Shown one piece after another: positions 31,930-41,932 of a DNA stretch of 64,000 bases. The DNA lies in NCBI GenBank assembly GCA_020635795.1, contig JACJZD010000001.1:939001-1003000 (forward strand). The letters run 5' to 3'. A program made the position numbers and the translations under genes. Under the pieces are notes generated by a model. It did not search any database. It was not told the DNA's origin and saw only the letters and a program-made list of their open reading frames with translations. The DNA is from Flavobacteriales bacterium. Lineage in GTDB: Bacteria; Bacteroidota; Bacteroidia; Flavobacteriales_E; Vicingaceae. Every line of letters begins with the position of its first letter. Position 1 is the first letter of the stretch.

Positions 31930-32737
31930 AAAATACAACAATAAATTTTGGACAGGAATACTGTTAGCCACCGTGCTAATGTATTCCTGTTCTGCTTTAA
32001 ACAAAAAACGTACTCTAGTGGGAAAAGAATTTAAAACAGAAAGCGGCTTAATTTATACCATTACACACGAAGGTAATGGTGCAAGAGCAAAAGCTGGCGA
32101 TAAAGTAGTGATGCACTACACCGGTAAATTAACCAACGATTCGATATTTGATAGCTCTATTTTTAGGGCAGAACCTTTTGTGTTTAAATTGGGTGTTGGG
32201 CAAGTAATTAAAGGTTGGGACGAAGGCGTTGCCTTGCTTAACGTGGGTGATAAAGCTACTTTTACCATACCTCCTCATTTGGCTTATGGTGCAAATGGTG
32301 CTGGTGGGGTAATTGGGCCAAACGAAACCTTGATATTTGATGTAGAATTGTTAGAAATTAAAGAACCACTAAAACCTTACGATGTAACGGGTAAAGATAC
32401 CGTAACTACTGCAACAGGTTTAAAAGTGATTAAGCTAAACAAAACCGAAGGTAAACAAGCCGAAGCCAACAAAATAGTACAAGTACATTACACGGGTTAT
32501 TTGCAAGATGGTAGCATGTTCGATTCTTCTGTGGAGCGTGGGCAACCACTTGATTTTGCTTTAGGGCAAGGGCGAGTAATTAAAGGATGGGACGAGGGCA
32601 TTGCTTTACTAAAAGTAGGAGAGAAGGCTCGTTTAATTATACCACAAGAGTTGGGTTATGGCGAGCGTGGTTACCCACCTGTTATACCTGCAAAAGCTAC
32701 ACTCATTTTTGATGTAGAATTGGTTGATGTAAAATAA
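31922..32737 (+). CDS. Lipoprotein with two FKBP domains
   Basis: The 271-residue protein has a lipoprotein signal ([11 protein letters not shown]) and two complete FKBP domains at about residues 40-150 and 165-271. Both keep the active-site set: [28 protein letters not shown] and PHLAYGANG in the first; [28 protein letters not shown] and [11 protein letters not shown] in the second. It should be the most active isomerase of the group and is its last gene. It ends at a terminator shared with the convergent restriction gene. Confidence 0.9.
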   Translation: MTKKYNNKFWTGILLATVLMYSCSALNKKRTLVGKEFKTESGLIYTITHEGNGARAKAGDKVVMHYTGKLTNDSIFDSSIFRAEPFVFKLGVGQVIKGWDEGVALLNVGDKATFTIPPHLAYGANGAGGVIGPNETLIFDVELLEIKEPLKPYDVTGKDTVTTATGLKVIKLNKTEGKQAEANKIVQVHYTGYLQDGSMFDSSVERGQPLDFALGQGRVIKGWDEGIALLKVGEKARLIIPQELGYGERGYPPVIPAKATLIFDVELVDVK

Positions 32738-32758
32738 TACTTATTGTATATAAAAATG

Positions 32759-32780
32759 AAATCCCTCGAATGAGGGATTT
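32759..32780. terminator. Terminator between the FKBP genes and the restriction-modification gene
   Basis: A perfect 9-bp stem AAATCCCTC/GAGGGATTT with a 4-nt loop and flanking T-rich (plus) and A-rich sequence. It is placed to stop transcripts from both sides. Confidence 0.8.
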
Positions 32781-32788
32781 TTATTTTA

Positions 32789-35668
32789 TCACTTTTTCTT
32801 TTTTTTATCTTGCTCTTTTGTAAAAAGGTTTGCTGTGTATTTTTCATAGAGTTCAAATAAAAACTCCATTCTGTTGGCTTCACTTGTAAATGGTTGTGAG
32901 CGGTAAGCCAAATCCACAGCTTTGTCTAACTCGTTATGTGCTTTAACCAATGCTGGAGGCATTGTAGAAGGGTTATAGAGGTCGGCAAGTGAACTATTAG
33001 GAAATTCTAATCTTGCATCTAAAACCTTTTGTGCGGCTGTTTCAATTGCTTTTACTTGTTTGTTGTTTGGATTGTCAGGAAAAGGATAGTTATTGTAAAC
33101 CAACTCGTTTGAATAACGATAATCACTTTTTATTCTTCCACACATATTTTTGACCCAAGTCATATGTATTGCAGAATGTAATATACCAAAATGATAAAGT
33201 TTTGCTCCTTCAATAGATAAACAACTATCACTTGCGATTGAGTTTTCATTAAAAAATCCCATCGGTATATACTTTCTGTTTTCAGATGAATGTCTTGGAA
33301 TTAAAACGTATTCATTTTTTGGTTGTCTATCTTCACCAAATAATGTTGGAAAAGCTGCAAGTTTTTGAGTTGCTTGTCTAGTGCTTCCTTCTCTTAACTT
33401 TTTAACATTTTCAATTCTTTCAATTACAAGTTTAGCTTCTTTCAAATCTGTTGGGTTTGCATTTTTTAACCATAAACACCAACGCTTATGTCCGTTAAGA
33501 AATTCGTGTGCACTAATAAGAGGTTTAAAAAATTTTTCTGATTTTGGTTCTTTTGATAAAAATTCATTTCTTTCTTCGTCAGTAAATAAAAAATTACCTC
33601 CATCGTTTGGCATACTACCAAAAGAGATTTCTGGCACATTGCAAATTGGTTTTCTTCTTTTTCCTACAAAAATATCCTTTGCGTCAACCAAGTATGGATT
33701 AATGTTCTTTGCTTTTATTTCGTGGGCTTCTCCTTTAATATCTTCATATTCAAAAATGCGCTTGTTGTTAGTGTCGTAATTTGCAAATCCAACTATTACA
33801 CAATATACTGCTGCATTTCCTTTGGCTTCGTTGCTCCATTTAAAAGTTCGGTGAGCAAAATGTATTTTAATGTTATACTTATTAAGCATTTGTCCCCATA
33901 AAATACTAGTTTGTTCTCCTTGAACAATTGAATTAGTGGAAACAAATGCAACTTTAGTTGTTGTATTTTGAATATATTTTGTTGCTTTTATGTACCAAGC
34001 AGTTACATAATCTAAAACGCCAGCACCTTGAATATTGTCAAATTCTTTAACTACACAATCTCGTTGAGATTGAGACATAATTTTTGAACCAATAAAAGGA
34101 GGATTTCCAATAATATAATCAAATTTTATTTCTTGCTTTAGTTGAGGCTTTTTGCCTTTATGAATTTCAAAGGTTTCTGTTTGAACATTTACAGTTTTAT
34201 ATTCTTCTATTGGTTCTTCTACCAAATAAATATTGGCATGTTTGGCAATAACATCAATTGTGTTTACAGGATTTAGTAAACTTTGCCAATCTGTTTTTAG
34301 TGCATCTCCATGAACAATTTTTGCAGCTTTTTTCAATGGTAAACGAACAAAATATTGTCCAAACTCATTACTTATTAGCATATTCATCTGGTGGTCTATT
34401 AACCACATGGCAACTTCTGCAATTCGAGCAGGAAATTCTTCGTATTCAATTCCATACATCATATCAACGTCAAGCCAAATAATATCGCCAACATTCATAA
34501 CTTGTTGACCACCTTTATATATTTTTCTAAGAATTTCTAATTCCAATAAACGTAACTCTCTATAAGTGATTACTAAAAAGTTTCCGCAACCACAAGCGGG
34601 GTCAAGAAATTTAAGAGTGCTAATTCGTTTATGAAATTCTGGTAATTTATTTTTACTGTCTTTGATACTTTCAAATTCCTTCCAAAGTTCATCTAAAAAA
34701 AGTGGTTTTATGAGTTTCAAAATATTAGTTTCGCTAGTATAATGTGCTCCTAAATTTCTACGTTCCTTTGGATTCATTACACTTTGGAACATTGAGCCAA
34801 AAATTGCTGGCGAAATTTTACTCCAATCGATGTAGCAACAATCTAAAAGAGCTTGTCGCATTTTACTGTCGAAACTTGCTGTTGGTAATATTTCTTCAAA
34901 CAGTTTTCCATTAACGTAAGGAAAATCGGCAAGTTGTTCATCCAAGTTTTTAAAACGATTTTCTTTAGGAGTGTTTAGCACCTGAAATAGTTCTTGCAGT
35001 TTTGCGGCAAGGTCGCTACCATCAATGGCTGTTCGTTGCTCAATAAAATCTTGAAATTGTTGTTTATTAAAAATTGTAGTGTCTTCAGCAAATAGTAAAA
35101 ACAGAATACGAACCAAATAAACTTCTAATGGGTGTCCTGTATACCCAATTTCTTCAAGCCTATCATGAAGTTTTCCCATTAATTCTGCCGCTTTAATATT
35201 TGCTGGGTCTTGTTCTTTGTAAACTTTCTTTTGGTAACCTAACAAATAACCAAAGTGCTGAACATTATTTACAAGGTTTTTGAGTTTGAATTCAATGTGT
35301 TTATCGTCTTCTAAATCGAAAAGTCTAAAATTTTCAAAATCCGAAACAAGAATGTATTTTGGTAACTCGTCTTGTTTAAGACCATGGGTATAATCAATGG
35401 CTTGTTGATATGCTTTATCAAGGTTTTTACCTCGACTTTTCATTTCAATTAAAATAGTTCCTTTCCATAGTAAATCAATATACCCATCAGTATCAGAAAG
35501 CTTTTTAACTCGATACTCAAATGTTCCAATCTTTTTTCGGCTTATTCCAAACACATCAAAAAAAGCATCTAAAAAGGGTTTTGCATCTGCTTCTTCATTT
35601 GAAGTTTCAGCCCATTCTTTTGAGAAATTTAAAGCTCTATCTTTTATTTCATTCCAACTTAATGCCAT
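32789..35668 (-). CDS. Type IIL (MmeI-like) restriction-modification enzyme, single chain
   Basis: The 959-residue protein combines nuclease, methylase and DNA recognition. The N-terminus has the nuclease motif D65-X9-E75-M-K77 (GYIDLLWKG...EMKSRG), as in MmeI. The N6-adenine methylase has DPACGCGNF at residue 356 and the catalytic NPPF at 522-525. The remainder (about residues 650-900) should be the target-recognition domain, with a Lys-rich C-terminus. MmeI-type enzymes cut about 20 bp away from their site and methylate one strand. It has its own promoter and lies alone between housekeeping genes, as an acquired defence gene would. PglX of BREX is related but normally longer and found with pgl/brx genes, absent here. 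Confidence 0.88.
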   Translation of the reverse strand: MALSWNEIKDRALNFSKEWAETSNEEADAKPFLDAFFDVFGISRKKIGTFEYRVKKLSDTDGYIDLLWKGTILIEMKSRGKNLDKAYQQAIDYTHGLKQDELPKYILVSDFENFRLFDLEDDKHIEFKLKNLVNNVQHFGYLLGYQKKVYKEQDPANIKAAELMGKLHDRLEEIGYTGHPLEVYLVRILFLLFAEDTTIFNKQQFQDFIEQRTAIDGSDLAAKLQELFQVLNTPKENRFKNLDEQLADFPYVNGKLFEEILPTASFDSKMRQALLDCCYIDWSKISPAIFGSMFQSVMNPKERRNLGAHYTSETNILKLIKPLFLDELWKEFESIKDSKNKLPEFHKRISTLKFLDPACGCGNFLVITYRELRLLELEILRKIYKGGQQVMNVGDIIWLDVDMMYGIEYEEFPARIAEVAMWLIDHQMNMLISNEFGQYFVRLPLKKAAKIVHGDALKTDWQSLLNPVNTIDVIAKHANIYLVEEPIEEYKTVNVQTETFEIHKGKKPQLKQEIKFDYIIGNPPFIGSKIMSQSQRDCVVKEFDNIQGAGVLDYVTAWYIKATKYIQNTTTKVAFVSTNSIVQGEQTSILWGQMLNKYNIKIHFAHRTFKWSNEAKGNAAVYCVIVGFANYDTNNKRIFEYEDIKGEAHEIKAKNINPYLVDAKDIFVGKRRKPICNVPEISFGSMPNDGGNFLFTDEERNEFLSKEPKSEKFFKPLISAHEFLNGHKRWCLWLKNANPTDLKEAKLVIERIENVKKLREGSTRQATQKLAAFPTLFGEDRQPKNEYVLIPRHSSENRKYIPMGFFNENSIASDSCLSIEGAKLYHFGILHSAIHMTWVKNMCGRIKSDYRYSNELVYNNYPFPDNPNNKQVKAIETAAQKVLDARLEFPNSSLADLYNPSTMPPALVKAHNELDKAVDLAYRSQPFTSEANRMEFLFELYEKYTANLFTKEQDKKKKK

Positions 35669-35734
35669 TTTTTATAGTTTTGTTGTCATTAATTTTGTAA
35701 CTATTTTGCTTGAATAAATTTAATTTGTCTTTCT

Positions 35735-35742
35735 CAAATATA
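35735..35742 (-). promoter_or_regulatory. -7 box TATATTTG before the restriction-modification gene
   Basis: Exact TAnnTTTG on the minus strand, 66 nt before the start codon, in the gap between lptD and the restriction gene. No -33 TTG at standard distance. Confidence 0.45.
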
Positions 35743-35753
35743 ACCCAAAATCT

Positions 35754-38294
35754 TTAAAAAATACTCGGAATATTTCTACGTATCAGTTTTAAATCTTGCA
35801 GCATGGCAGATTTTACTCGTATGGTAAAGGTATAACTTTGTCGAGGTCCTAAGGGTATCCATTGCAAGTCCATTTCCCAGCAATGTAAGTCGCGGTAAAT
35901 GCTTAAACTGGTGTACGATAAGTCGTGTTGCTGAAAATCGTAACCAGAGGCAAAACCTACTTTCCATTTTTGGGTTATGCTTACATCGCCCGTTACTCCA
36001 ATGGTTTGCACCACGCTTTTTGAGCTTTCAAACGTAGGTTTTGAGTAATACACGTTGTAAGCAAAATTTAATGTCCACGGTACGTCAAAATCAATGTAAT
36101 CGTCTAAATGTGAGTTAATGTAAGCCAACTCTTGTTCGGTAGCAAATTTGGTAGTTTTCTCTGTTTTTTTAGCCACTTTGCTTTTTAGCATAAAACCCAA
36201 GTTCATCGAGGCACTGGTTAATCGTCCTAGTCCTCCGTTTTGGCTGTAATGCGATTTGTTTATTCTTGTACCAGAAGTATCTAAGGCATACGGGTCTATG
36301 CTACCATTAAAGTTTACATTTATTTTGTTAAACAAGTAGGTACGAGCCCCCATGGTAATGTTGCTCCAATTAAACGAATCGGCTAACATGTTGTAGCTGG
36401 TTGTAAGGCTCAGGTTTTCTAATAGCGTCACTTTTTTAATCGGGTTAACCGTATCGTTTTTGGTTTTGTATTTCATATCAAAACTCTGCAACAAGTTAAA
36501 GTTTAATAAACCTGCTTTAGCGGTGTGGCTTGTACCATAAACACCTTCTTGAAATATGGAGTATTTGTATTCCTTGTTTAAGGTATCGGTATAAGAACGT
36601 ATGCCGCTATTGTTTTCTGGTGTATAACTCAACCCCACGCTTGGCGTAATTACATGGCGAATGGCTTTAATGTTGCCACCTTTAAAATTGTACATACCAT
36701 ACAATTTTGTAGTTAAATTAGCCGATGTGCTGTAAGTACTTCCTCGTTCAAATTTAGTTATAGTGTCTGTTCTTACATTGCCTACTTGCGAGGTATCCCA
36801 GTTTTTGGCAATGGTTTTTAAATACCAAATTTCAGAATAGTTTACCGCAGGGTTTAAGGTAAAATATTTCATTACTTTAAACGATGTGCTAATCGGAATG
36901 GTGTGTTTAATTCCGTTCCTCATCTTGTCGGTAAGCAAATTGGTTTTGTTAATGTTAAACAAGGAATCTTGAGCAATTACTTCGTTTCTAAAGTTCATCG
37001 AATACGACAAACCTATTTTCTCGTAAAACTTTTGAGCACCCACTTGTTTTTTTCGGGCAAAAGGGTAAATACGCGTTACGTTAAAAGCCAATTCGGGTAA
37101 ACGCACCGTAATTTGTTTCGATAAGGTGTTTTGGTTGTGCGATGCGTTAGCGTTCAAGGTAAATGGTTTGTTATCCCAGCGCTTGGTATATGAAATGTTA
37201 GAGCTAAAATTGGTCGATAAATAATCGGTTGCCGAAGTGTTAAAGTTGTTGGTAAAGTTGGTGCTGGTACCCAAGTTAACATTAGCAGCAAAAACACTGG
37301 TAGGTCTTGCTTTTGGGTCTTGGTTGTGTCGCCATCTAAAAAAGAAATCGCGTTTTTCGGTATAATCAGGAAAATCCCGTTCGCTGTTGGTAAACACCGA
37401 ATAGTTGGTTTCCACTCTACCATTAAACTTGTAGCGGTTGTTGTAGTTTGAGTTAAACTTTGTTCCCCAACTTCCTTTGGTATAAAAATCGGCGGTAAAC
37501 TCAGCATCCAAGTGGTCGTTTACATACAAATAATAACCACCGTTTAACATAAAAAAACCAAGCTGTTGACTTTCGCCAGGCAAAGGAATAATAATACCCG
37601 ATTTTTGTTTGGGTGTATTAGGGAAAAATCCAAACGGAATGGCAAGCGGAGTAGGCGTGTTTTCTATAAACAAATCGGCTGGTCCGGTAATTATTTTATC
37701 GTTAGGAATAATTTTAAGTTTACTTGCTCCAAAATGATAGTGAGGCTCAGCCAAGTTGCAAGTGGTGTATTTTCCGTTTTTAATGTAAAGTATATTATCG
37801 GGGTTTTTGTAAATCTTGTTTCCGTGTATGTAGCCTTCACCTTCTTGGGTTTTTACGTCGGTTATCAAGCCTTTCTTGCTATTAAAATTGTATTTTATTT
37901 CGTGGGCAAAAAATTCTTTTTCGCCTTGTTTAAAAAAAGGTTCTCCATAAAATTTATCGGTCGAATCTAGTTTTCCTCTTGCCGTAACAATGTTCGAGTC
38001 CAAGTCCGATTCAATTTCTTCGGCTTTTAATTCCAAATCTTCGTAGTGTACTTCCGATTCGCCAAACAAAAATATTTGCTGTGTTTTTAAATCAAAACGT
38101 ATCGAATCTTTGGCTTTGTATTCAACTTTCGATTTTAAAGCATCTTTAGAAATAACCGAATCAAGTGGGTTAACCACAACGCTATCCGTTTTTAAACTAT
38201 CGGTTTGTGCAACTGAAAAAATAGGAAAAACACCAAGCAACACTACCAGTAAAGTGAGTCTGAAAATAAGCTTGGTATAGTTGTTGTCTTTCAT
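35754..38294 (-). CDS. lptD: LPS-assembly outer-membrane protein LptD (Bacteroidota type)
   Basis: The 846-residue protein has a signal peptide ending SVAQ, an N-terminal OstA/LptA-like region (about residues 55-200: VEYKAKDSIRFDLKTQQIFLFGESEVHYEDLELKAEEI read in parts), and then a long beta-barrel domain to the C-terminal Phe (NIPSIF). The segment PLAIPFGFFPNTPKQKSGIIIP is typical of LptD. It would receive lipopolysaccharide from the periplasmic bridge and insert it into the outer leaflet. It is divergent from the amidase gene. Confidence 0.88.
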   Translation of the reverse strand: MKDNNYTKLIFRLTLLVVLLGVFPIFSVAQTDSLKTDSVVVNPLDSVISKDALKSKVEYKAKDSIRFDLKTQQIFLFGESEVHYEDLELKAEEIESDLDSNIVTARGKLDSTDKFYGEPFFKQGEKEFFAHEIKYNFNSKKGLITDVKTQEGEGYIHGNKIYKNPDNILYIKNGKYTTCNLAEPHYHFGASKLKIIPNDKIITGPADLFIENTPTPLAIPFGFFPNTPKQKSGIIIPLPGESQQLGFFMLNGGYYLYVNDHLDAEFTADFYTKGSWGTKFNSNYNNRYKFNGRVETNYSVFTNSERDFPDYTEKRDFFFRWRHNQDPKARPTSVFAANVNLGTSTNFTNNFNTSATDYLSTNFSSNISYTKRWDNKPFTLNANASHNQNTLSKQITVRLPELAFNVTRIYPFARKKQVGAQKFYEKIGLSYSMNFRNEVIAQDSLFNINKTNLLTDKMRNGIKHTIPISTSFKVMKYFTLNPAVNYSEIWYLKTIAKNWDTSQVGNVRTDTITKFERGSTYSTSANLTTKLYGMYNFKGGNIKAIRHVITPSVGLSYTPENNSGIRSYTDTLNKEYKYSIFQEGVYGTSHTAKAGLLNFNLLQSFDMKYKTKNDTVNPIKKVTLLENLSLTTSYNMLADSFNWSNITMGARTYLFNKINVNFNGSIDPYALDTSGTRINKSHYSQNGGLGRLTSASMNLGFMLKSKVAKKTEKTTKFATEQELAYINSHLDDYIDFDVPWTLNFAYNVYYSKPTFESSKSVVQTIGVTGDVSITQKWKVGFASGYDFQQHDLSYTSLSIYRDLHCWEMDLQWIPLGPRQSYTFTIRVKSAMLQDLKLIRRNIPSIF

Positions 38295-38407
38295 TAAAGC
38301 AATATTCCAATACTTTAAGGTGTTTTAAAACCTAAAATGTTAGAATTATTAACATTGGTGTTGTGATAAAATACTTACTGTTTTTATAAGGCTCAAAATT
38401 AAAAAAA

Positions 38408-38415
38408 TAAATTTG
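38408..38415 (+). promoter_or_regulatory. -7 box TAAATTTG before the amidase gene
   Basis: Exact TAnnTTTG match, only 9 nt before ATG 38425, implying a very short leader if used. It overlaps the alternative TTG start, supporting the ATG. Confidence 0.4.
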
Positions 38416-38424
38416 ACATCAGTT

Positions 38425-39618
38425 ATGTTAAAAACCGACAACAATAATAAAAACAAGTCAGCACTTAAACGCTCAATTAGCTTGTTTCTTGTGTTTTTCG
38501 CTTCAATTTTCTTTACTTATCAAGCAAGTGGTACAAAAGATTTTTTTGGAGTAAAAACGGTAGTAATAGATGCTGGTCATGGAGGTAAAGATGGAGGTTG
38601 TGTGGGTTCTATTGCTAACGAGAAAAACATTGCCTTGGCCATTTCTTTAAAGCTGGGCAAGTACATTAAAGAAAATTTTAAGGATGTAAATGTTATTTAT
38701 ACCCGCGAAACCGATGTTTTTTTGGAGTTAACTGAACGTGCTAGAATTGCCAATAAAGCTGATGCCGATTTGTTTATTTGTATTCACGTAAATTCTGGAG
38801 CGGCCTCTTCGGCAATTGGTACTGAAACGTATGTAATGGGTTTACACAAAACTGAGTCGAATTTAAAAGTAGCTCAACGTGAAAATGCTTCTATTTTAAT
38901 GGAAGATGATTACAAATCGAAATACGAAAATTTTGACCCCAACTCCCCAGAATCATACATTGTACTAACCATGACTCAAAGTGCACATTTAGAGCAAAGC
39001 TTGGTTTTTGCATCTAAAGTTCAGAAAGAGTTTACAGAGCGAGTAGGTCGATACAATAGAGGTGTTAAACAAGCTGGATTTTTAGTGTTGCACCAAACCG
39101 CTATGCCAAGTGTATTGATTGAAACAGGATTTATCACCAACAAAGAAGAAGAAAAGTTTTTAGCTTCTGATATTGGGCAGGATTATATGGCTTCTGCTAT
39201 TTTTAGAGCTTTTAAAGAATACAAACACGAAATTGAGAGTAAAGGTGTTAAACAAGAACCCAAAGCTCCGATAGTCGAAGAAAAGCCTAAACCAAAAGAA
39301 ATTGTTGAGGATAAAAAGAATAAAAAAGACAAAAACAAGCCTGAAGTTGAAATGGGAGTGCTGTTTAAAGTTCAAATTGCTACATCATCCATAAAAACAG
39401 AATTAAAACCTGAAAATTTTAATGGTTTAGAAGGGGTTGATTTGTACGAAGCTGGCGGATTATATCGTTATACCTATGGAAAAGAAAAAACCATGAGTGA
39501 TGCCAATCAATTGCAGTTGCAGTTAAAAGATAAAGGGTTTAAAGATGCTTTCATCGTAGCTTTTAAGGATGGAGTTCGTATTCCAATTAGTGAAGCAATT
39601 GCTTTGCAAGAAAAATAA
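38425..39618 (+). CDS. N-acetylmuramoyl-L-alanine amidase (Amidase_3) with SPOR-like C-terminus
   Basis: The 397-residue protein has an N-terminal hydrophobic signal (SISLFLVFFASIFFTYQASG) and a zinc amidase domain with VVIDAGHGGKDGG, CIHVNSG and SVLIETGFITN supplying the metal and catalytic residues. A charged Pro/Lys/Glu linker (about residues 275-310) leads to a SPOR-like domain (FKVQIATSSIKTE, GGLYRYTYGKEKTMSDANQLQ). It cleaves the peptide stem from peptidoglycan, probably at the septum. The start is ATG 38425 rather than TTG 38413. It precedes mlaD in the same direction. Confidence 0.9.
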   Translation: MLKTDNNNKNKSALKRSISLFLVFFASIFFTYQASGTKDFFGVKTVVIDAGHGGKDGGCVGSIANEKNIALAISLKLGKYIKENFKDVNVIYTRETDVFLELTERARIANKADADLFICIHVNSGAASSAIGTETYVMGLHKTESNLKVAQRENASILMEDDYKSKYENFDPNSPESYIVLTMTQSAHLEQSLVFASKVQKEFTERVGRYNRGVKQAGFLVLHQTAMPSVLIETGFITNKEEEKFLASDIGQDYMASAIFRAFKEYKHEIESKGVKQEPKAPIVEEKPKPKEIVEDKKNKKDKNKPEVEMGVLFKVQIATSSIKTELKPENFNGLEGVDLYEAGGLYRYTYGKEKTMSDANQLQLQLKDKGFKDAFIVAFKDGVRIPISEAIALQEK

Positions 39619-39689
39619 CTTCGTTTAGCAGTTCATTTTTTTGTCATGTAAATTGCTTTAACGATATTTGCGAACAATTGAATTAACAC

Positions 39690-40598
39690 ATGAAAATTAG
39701 TAAAGAAGTTAAAGTTGGTTTTTTCTCACTATTGGCAATAGCTTTGCTTATTTGGGGGTATAACTTCTTAAAAGGAACCAATATTCTTTATAAGAGTAAA
39801 ACAGTTTACACGGTTTATCCTTCTGTAGTTGGTTTAGCAAAATCTTCTCCTGTTTTGATTAATGGATTTCAAATTGGAGTAGTGGAAAGCATTTACTTTC
39901 ATCCAAAAAATTCAGGCGATATTGTAGTTGAGATGGTTTTTTCTGAAACAGATTTTGTTATACCAAATAATTCTATTGCCAGCTTAATTAGTATGGACTT
40001 TTTGGGTTCTAAAGCTATTACCATTAAATTAGGAAACAGTTCAACTAATCTTTCAACAGGTGATACTTTAATAGCTGATTTAGAGAAATCTATGTTGGAT
40101 GATGTTTCTGACCAAATTTTACCACTTAAAGATAAAGCAGAGAAACTAATGGTTTCGTTAGATAAAACATTAGCTCAACTTGATATTGTATTAAAAGATG
40201 TGGATGATGTGTTGAGCACGAAAAATAAACAACGTTTTTCGGAGGCATTGTTAAATCTAAACACTACTATTGTTGCTTACAAAGATGTGGCAGAATCGAT
40301 GAATCACTCCATGAAAACGTTGCAACCTACATTAAAAAACTTTAAAACCTTTAGTGATTCCTTGGCTCATCTTGAAATGAATGCTACGCTTCAGAAAGCC
40401 CAATCTACTTTTGATAACATGTCGGCTATAATGGCTAAAATTAACCAAGGCGAAGGTTCCATGGGTAAGTTAATTAATAACGACAGTTTGTACTTGAATT
40501 TAGAAGCAGCAACCAAAGATTTGGATAAGCTTTTAATTGACATGAAAGAAAATCCAAAAAGGTATGTACATTTTTCAATTTTTGGTAGAAAGGATTAA
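39690..40598 (+). CDS. MlaD/MCE-domain protein
   Basis: The 302-residue protein has one N-terminal membrane helix (VGFFSLLAIALLIWGYNFL), then an MCE domain (KTVYTVYPSVVGLAKSSPVLINGFQIGVVESI, IPNNSIASLISMDFLGSKAI in parts) and a long helical C-terminal half. MCE proteins bind and move lipids between membranes. The Mla permease and ATPase are not adjacent, which is common in this phylum. It is followed after 14 bp by the first iron-sulfur protein gene. Confidence 0.88.
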   Translation: MKISKEVKVGFFSLLAIALLIWGYNFLKGTNILYKSKTVYTVYPSVVGLAKSSPVLINGFQIGVVESIYFHPKNSGDIVVEMVFSETDFVIPNNSIASLISMDFLGSKAITIKLGNSSTNLSTGDTLIADLEKSMLDDVSDQILPLKDKAEKLMVSLDKTLAQLDIVLKDVDDVLSTKNKQRFSEALLNLNTTIVAYKDVAESMNHSMKTLQPTLKNFKTFSDSLAHLEMNATLQKAQSTFDNMSAIMAKINQGEGSMGKLINNDSLYLNLEAATKDLDKLLIDMKENPKRYVHFSIFGRKD

Positions 40599-40612
40599 GT
40601 AAAGTAAACACT

Positions 40613-41932
40613 ATGATGATTTCTTCAATTATTTTTATTGCTCTCTTATTAGCAGCATCGTTGTTGTTTGCTAAAAATGTTAAAACCATCATTAGAAACA
40701 TTAAGCTGGGTAAAGAGTTAGATCGTTCAGACAGAAAAGGGGAACGGTTTAAATTAATGGCAAAAGTAGCTTTGGGTCAATCAAAAATGGTAGTTCGTCC
40801 AGTTTCTGGATTGCTACATATTTTGGTTTACGTAGGGTTTGTTATCATTAACATTGAAGTGCTAGAAATAGTTTTAGATGGTATTTTGGGTGAACACCGA
40901 TTGTTTTCATTCTTAGGTAGTTTTTATTATTTTTTAATTGCAAGTTTCGAAATTCTTGCACTATTGGTTTTGTTAGCTTGTGTTATCTTTTTAATTAGAA
41001 GAAATGTTATTCGTTTAAAACGTTTTTCTGGAGTTGAAATGACTTCTTGGCCAAAGTCAGATGCTAATTATATTCTTATTACCGAAATATTATTGATGTC
41101 GGCATTTTTATTTATGAATGCAGCTGATTTGGCTTTACAAAATCTTGGTTCCGAACATTATGTAATGGTTGGTACATTTCCAATAAGTGGTATTTTAGTT
41201 TCCTTGGTAGAATCAATGAATGAAAGCAGTTTAATTGTGTTGGAACGCTCATTATGGTGGTTTCACATTGTTGGAATTTTTGCTTTCTTAAACTATTTAC
41301 CTTACTCAAAACACTTCCATATTTTATTGGCTTTTCCAAATGTTTTTTACTCTAAGTTGGCACCTAAAGGACAATTAGATAACATGGCTGCGGTTAAAAA
41401 AGAAGTTGAGTTAATGTTCGATCCTGCTGCCGATCCTTATGCTGCTCCTGCAGAACCACAAGGTGAACCTTCTCGATTCGGAGCAAAAGATGTAACCGAT
41501 TTAACCTGGAAACAATTAATGGATAGTTATACCTGTACCGAATGTGGTAGATGTACAGATGTTTGTCCTGCCAACCAAACAGGTAAATTGCTTTCTCCTC
41601 GTAAAATAATGATGGATACCAGAGATAGATTGACTGAAGTTGGAAAAGGAATTGATAAAAATGGTAAAGATTTTAACGATGGTAAATCGTTATTACGAGA
41701 TTACATTTCTGAAGAAGAACTATTGGCTTGTACAAGTTGTAATGCTTGTACAGATGCTTGTCCGGTAAATAACGACCCGCTTTCGGTTATTGTTGATTTA
41801 CGAAGATATTTAATTATGGAAGAATCAAAATCTCCAGCTGAATGGGCTGGAATATTTACTAATATAGAAAATAATGGTGCACCATGGCAGTTTGCACAAG
41901 CTGACCGATTAAAATGGAAAGATGAAGAATAA
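40613..41932 (+). CDS. Membrane-bound HdrD/GlcF-like [4Fe-4S] protein
   Basis: The 439-residue protein has about five N-terminal membrane helices (residues 1 to about 240) and a cytosolic two-cluster ferredoxin domain with CTECGRCTDVCPANQ near 305 and CTSCNACTDACPVNN near 370. This resembles the cytochrome-b-like plus 4Fe-4S half of heterodisulfide reductase or glycolate oxidase type complexes. No haem-binding histidines can be assigned with certainty. Its partner is most likely the CCG-domain protein encoded two genes downstream. It may pass electrons to menaquinone. Confidence 0.8.
   Translation: MMISSIIFIALLLAASLLFAKNVKTIIRNIKLGKELDRSDRKGERFKLMAKVALGQSKMVVRPVSGLLHILVYVGFVIINIEVLEIVLDGILGEHRLFSFLGSFYYFLIASFEILALLVLLACVIFLIRRNVIRLKRFSGVEMTSWPKSDANYILITEILLMSAFLFMNAADLALQNLGSEHYVMVGTFPISGILVSLVESMNESSLIVLERSLWWFHIVGIFAFLNYLPYSKHFHILLAFPNVFYSKLAPKGQLDNMAAVKKEVELMFDPAADPYAAPAEPQGEPSRFGAKDVTDLTWKQLMDSYTCTECGRCTDVCPANQTGKLLSPRKIMMDTRDRLTEVGKGIDKNGKDFNDGKSLLRDYISEEELLACTSCNACTDACPVNNDPLSVIVDLRRYLIMEESKSPAEWAGIFTNIENNGAPWQFAQADRLKWKDEE

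Noticed and set aside
29092..32737. FKBP gene run as assembly duplication
   Set aside because: The five genes differ clearly in length, signal type and sequence, so they are real paralogues.
32789..35668. PglX methylase of a BREX system
   Set aside because: The protein is shorter, has an N-terminal D-X9-EXK nuclease motif, and no brx or pgl genes flank it.
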